A stretch of 39,698 nt of DNA from DASQHW01 sp038209365 (GTDB lineage Bacteria; Actinomycetota; Acidimicrobiia; IMCC26256; PALSA-610). Shown one piece after another: positions 39,695-39,698 of the stretch. The DNA lies in the NCBI GenBank assembly GCA_038209365.1, contig JBBQXS010000040.1, positions 1 through 39,698 of the forward strand, in the 5' to 3' direction. The position numbers and the translations under genes are program-made. A model generated the notes under the pieces. The model saw only the letters and a program-made list of their open reading frames with translations, had not been told where the DNA came from and did no database searches. The number at the start of each line of letters is the position of its first letter. The first letter of the stretch is position 1.

Positions 39695-39698
39695 ACGG

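Noticed and set aside
1..39698. CRISPR array, rRNA, riboswitch or replication origin
   Set aside because: No regularly spaced repeats, rRNA signatures, recognised riboswitch motifs or DnaA-box clusters were seen.

Overview
The window is high-GC DNA (roughly two thirds G+C) with actinobacterial features: GTG and TTG starts, 4-base ATGA/GTGA gene overlaps, several probably leaderless starts placed 7-8 bases after a TANNNT box, a Tad/Flp pilus operon without a secretin, a KstR-type operator, and steroid/lipid-type beta-oxidation genes. A free-living actinobacterium is well supported. An Acidimicrobiia-like lineage is my inference from gene content, not proof.

Layout. (1) 1-1700 is a mobile-element margin: the 5' end of an IS3-family element, a signal-peptide protein with a strong terminator, and a decayed IS3 orfB remnant. 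(2) 1708-8171, minus strand, is one compact Tad (Flp) pilus operon read cpaB-cpaE-tadA-tadB-tadC-flp-tadE-tadE-tadG; the cpaE gene carries a +1 frameshift. A small BldC/MerR-type DNA-binding protein is divergent from it. (3) 8641-13325 holds an SDR, an unknown protein, a luciferase-like monooxygenase behind a KstR-like operator, a P-loop kinase and a lipoprotein with duplicated SIMPL-like domains. (4) 13408-20190 is a DNA-end-processing operon: HerA-like translocase, SbcD (Mre11), SbcC (Rad50) and NurA-like nuclease, in the order familiar from archaeal herA/mre11/rad50/nurA loci, followed by a small membrane protein. (5) 20327-26927 has a small membrane protein, a GT-C-like integral membrane protein, a methyltransferase, an esterase lipoprotein, tRNA-Cys and a PAS-GGDEF-EAL protein.

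(6) 26988-33132, plus strand, is a catabolic cluster: an HMG-CoA-synthase-like/DUF35 fusion, a thiolase, a crotonase, a Nudix hydrolase, an HSD17B4/MFE-2-type hydroxyacyl-CoA dehydrogenase and a CYP125/CYP142-like P450. With the KstR-like site 16 kb away, these fit sterol or branched-chain lipid side-chain degradation. (7) 33176-39698 is accessory DNA: a tyrosine integrase interrupted by an in-frame amber codon just before its catalytic tyrosine, a coupled small basic protein, divergent terminase small and large subunits with no other virion genes, small orphan ORFs, a 5'-truncated carotenoid oxygenase and the 5' half of a tRNA-Ala gene.

The most interesting signals are the HerA-SbcD-SbcC-NurA operon, the integrase/terminase-only element with its amber codon and broken tRNA, the KstR-like operator on the monooxygenase gene, and the HMGCS-DUF35 fusion beside a thiolase. 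I do not see a convincing wholly new system. All family calls come from reading motifs by eye, without database searches.
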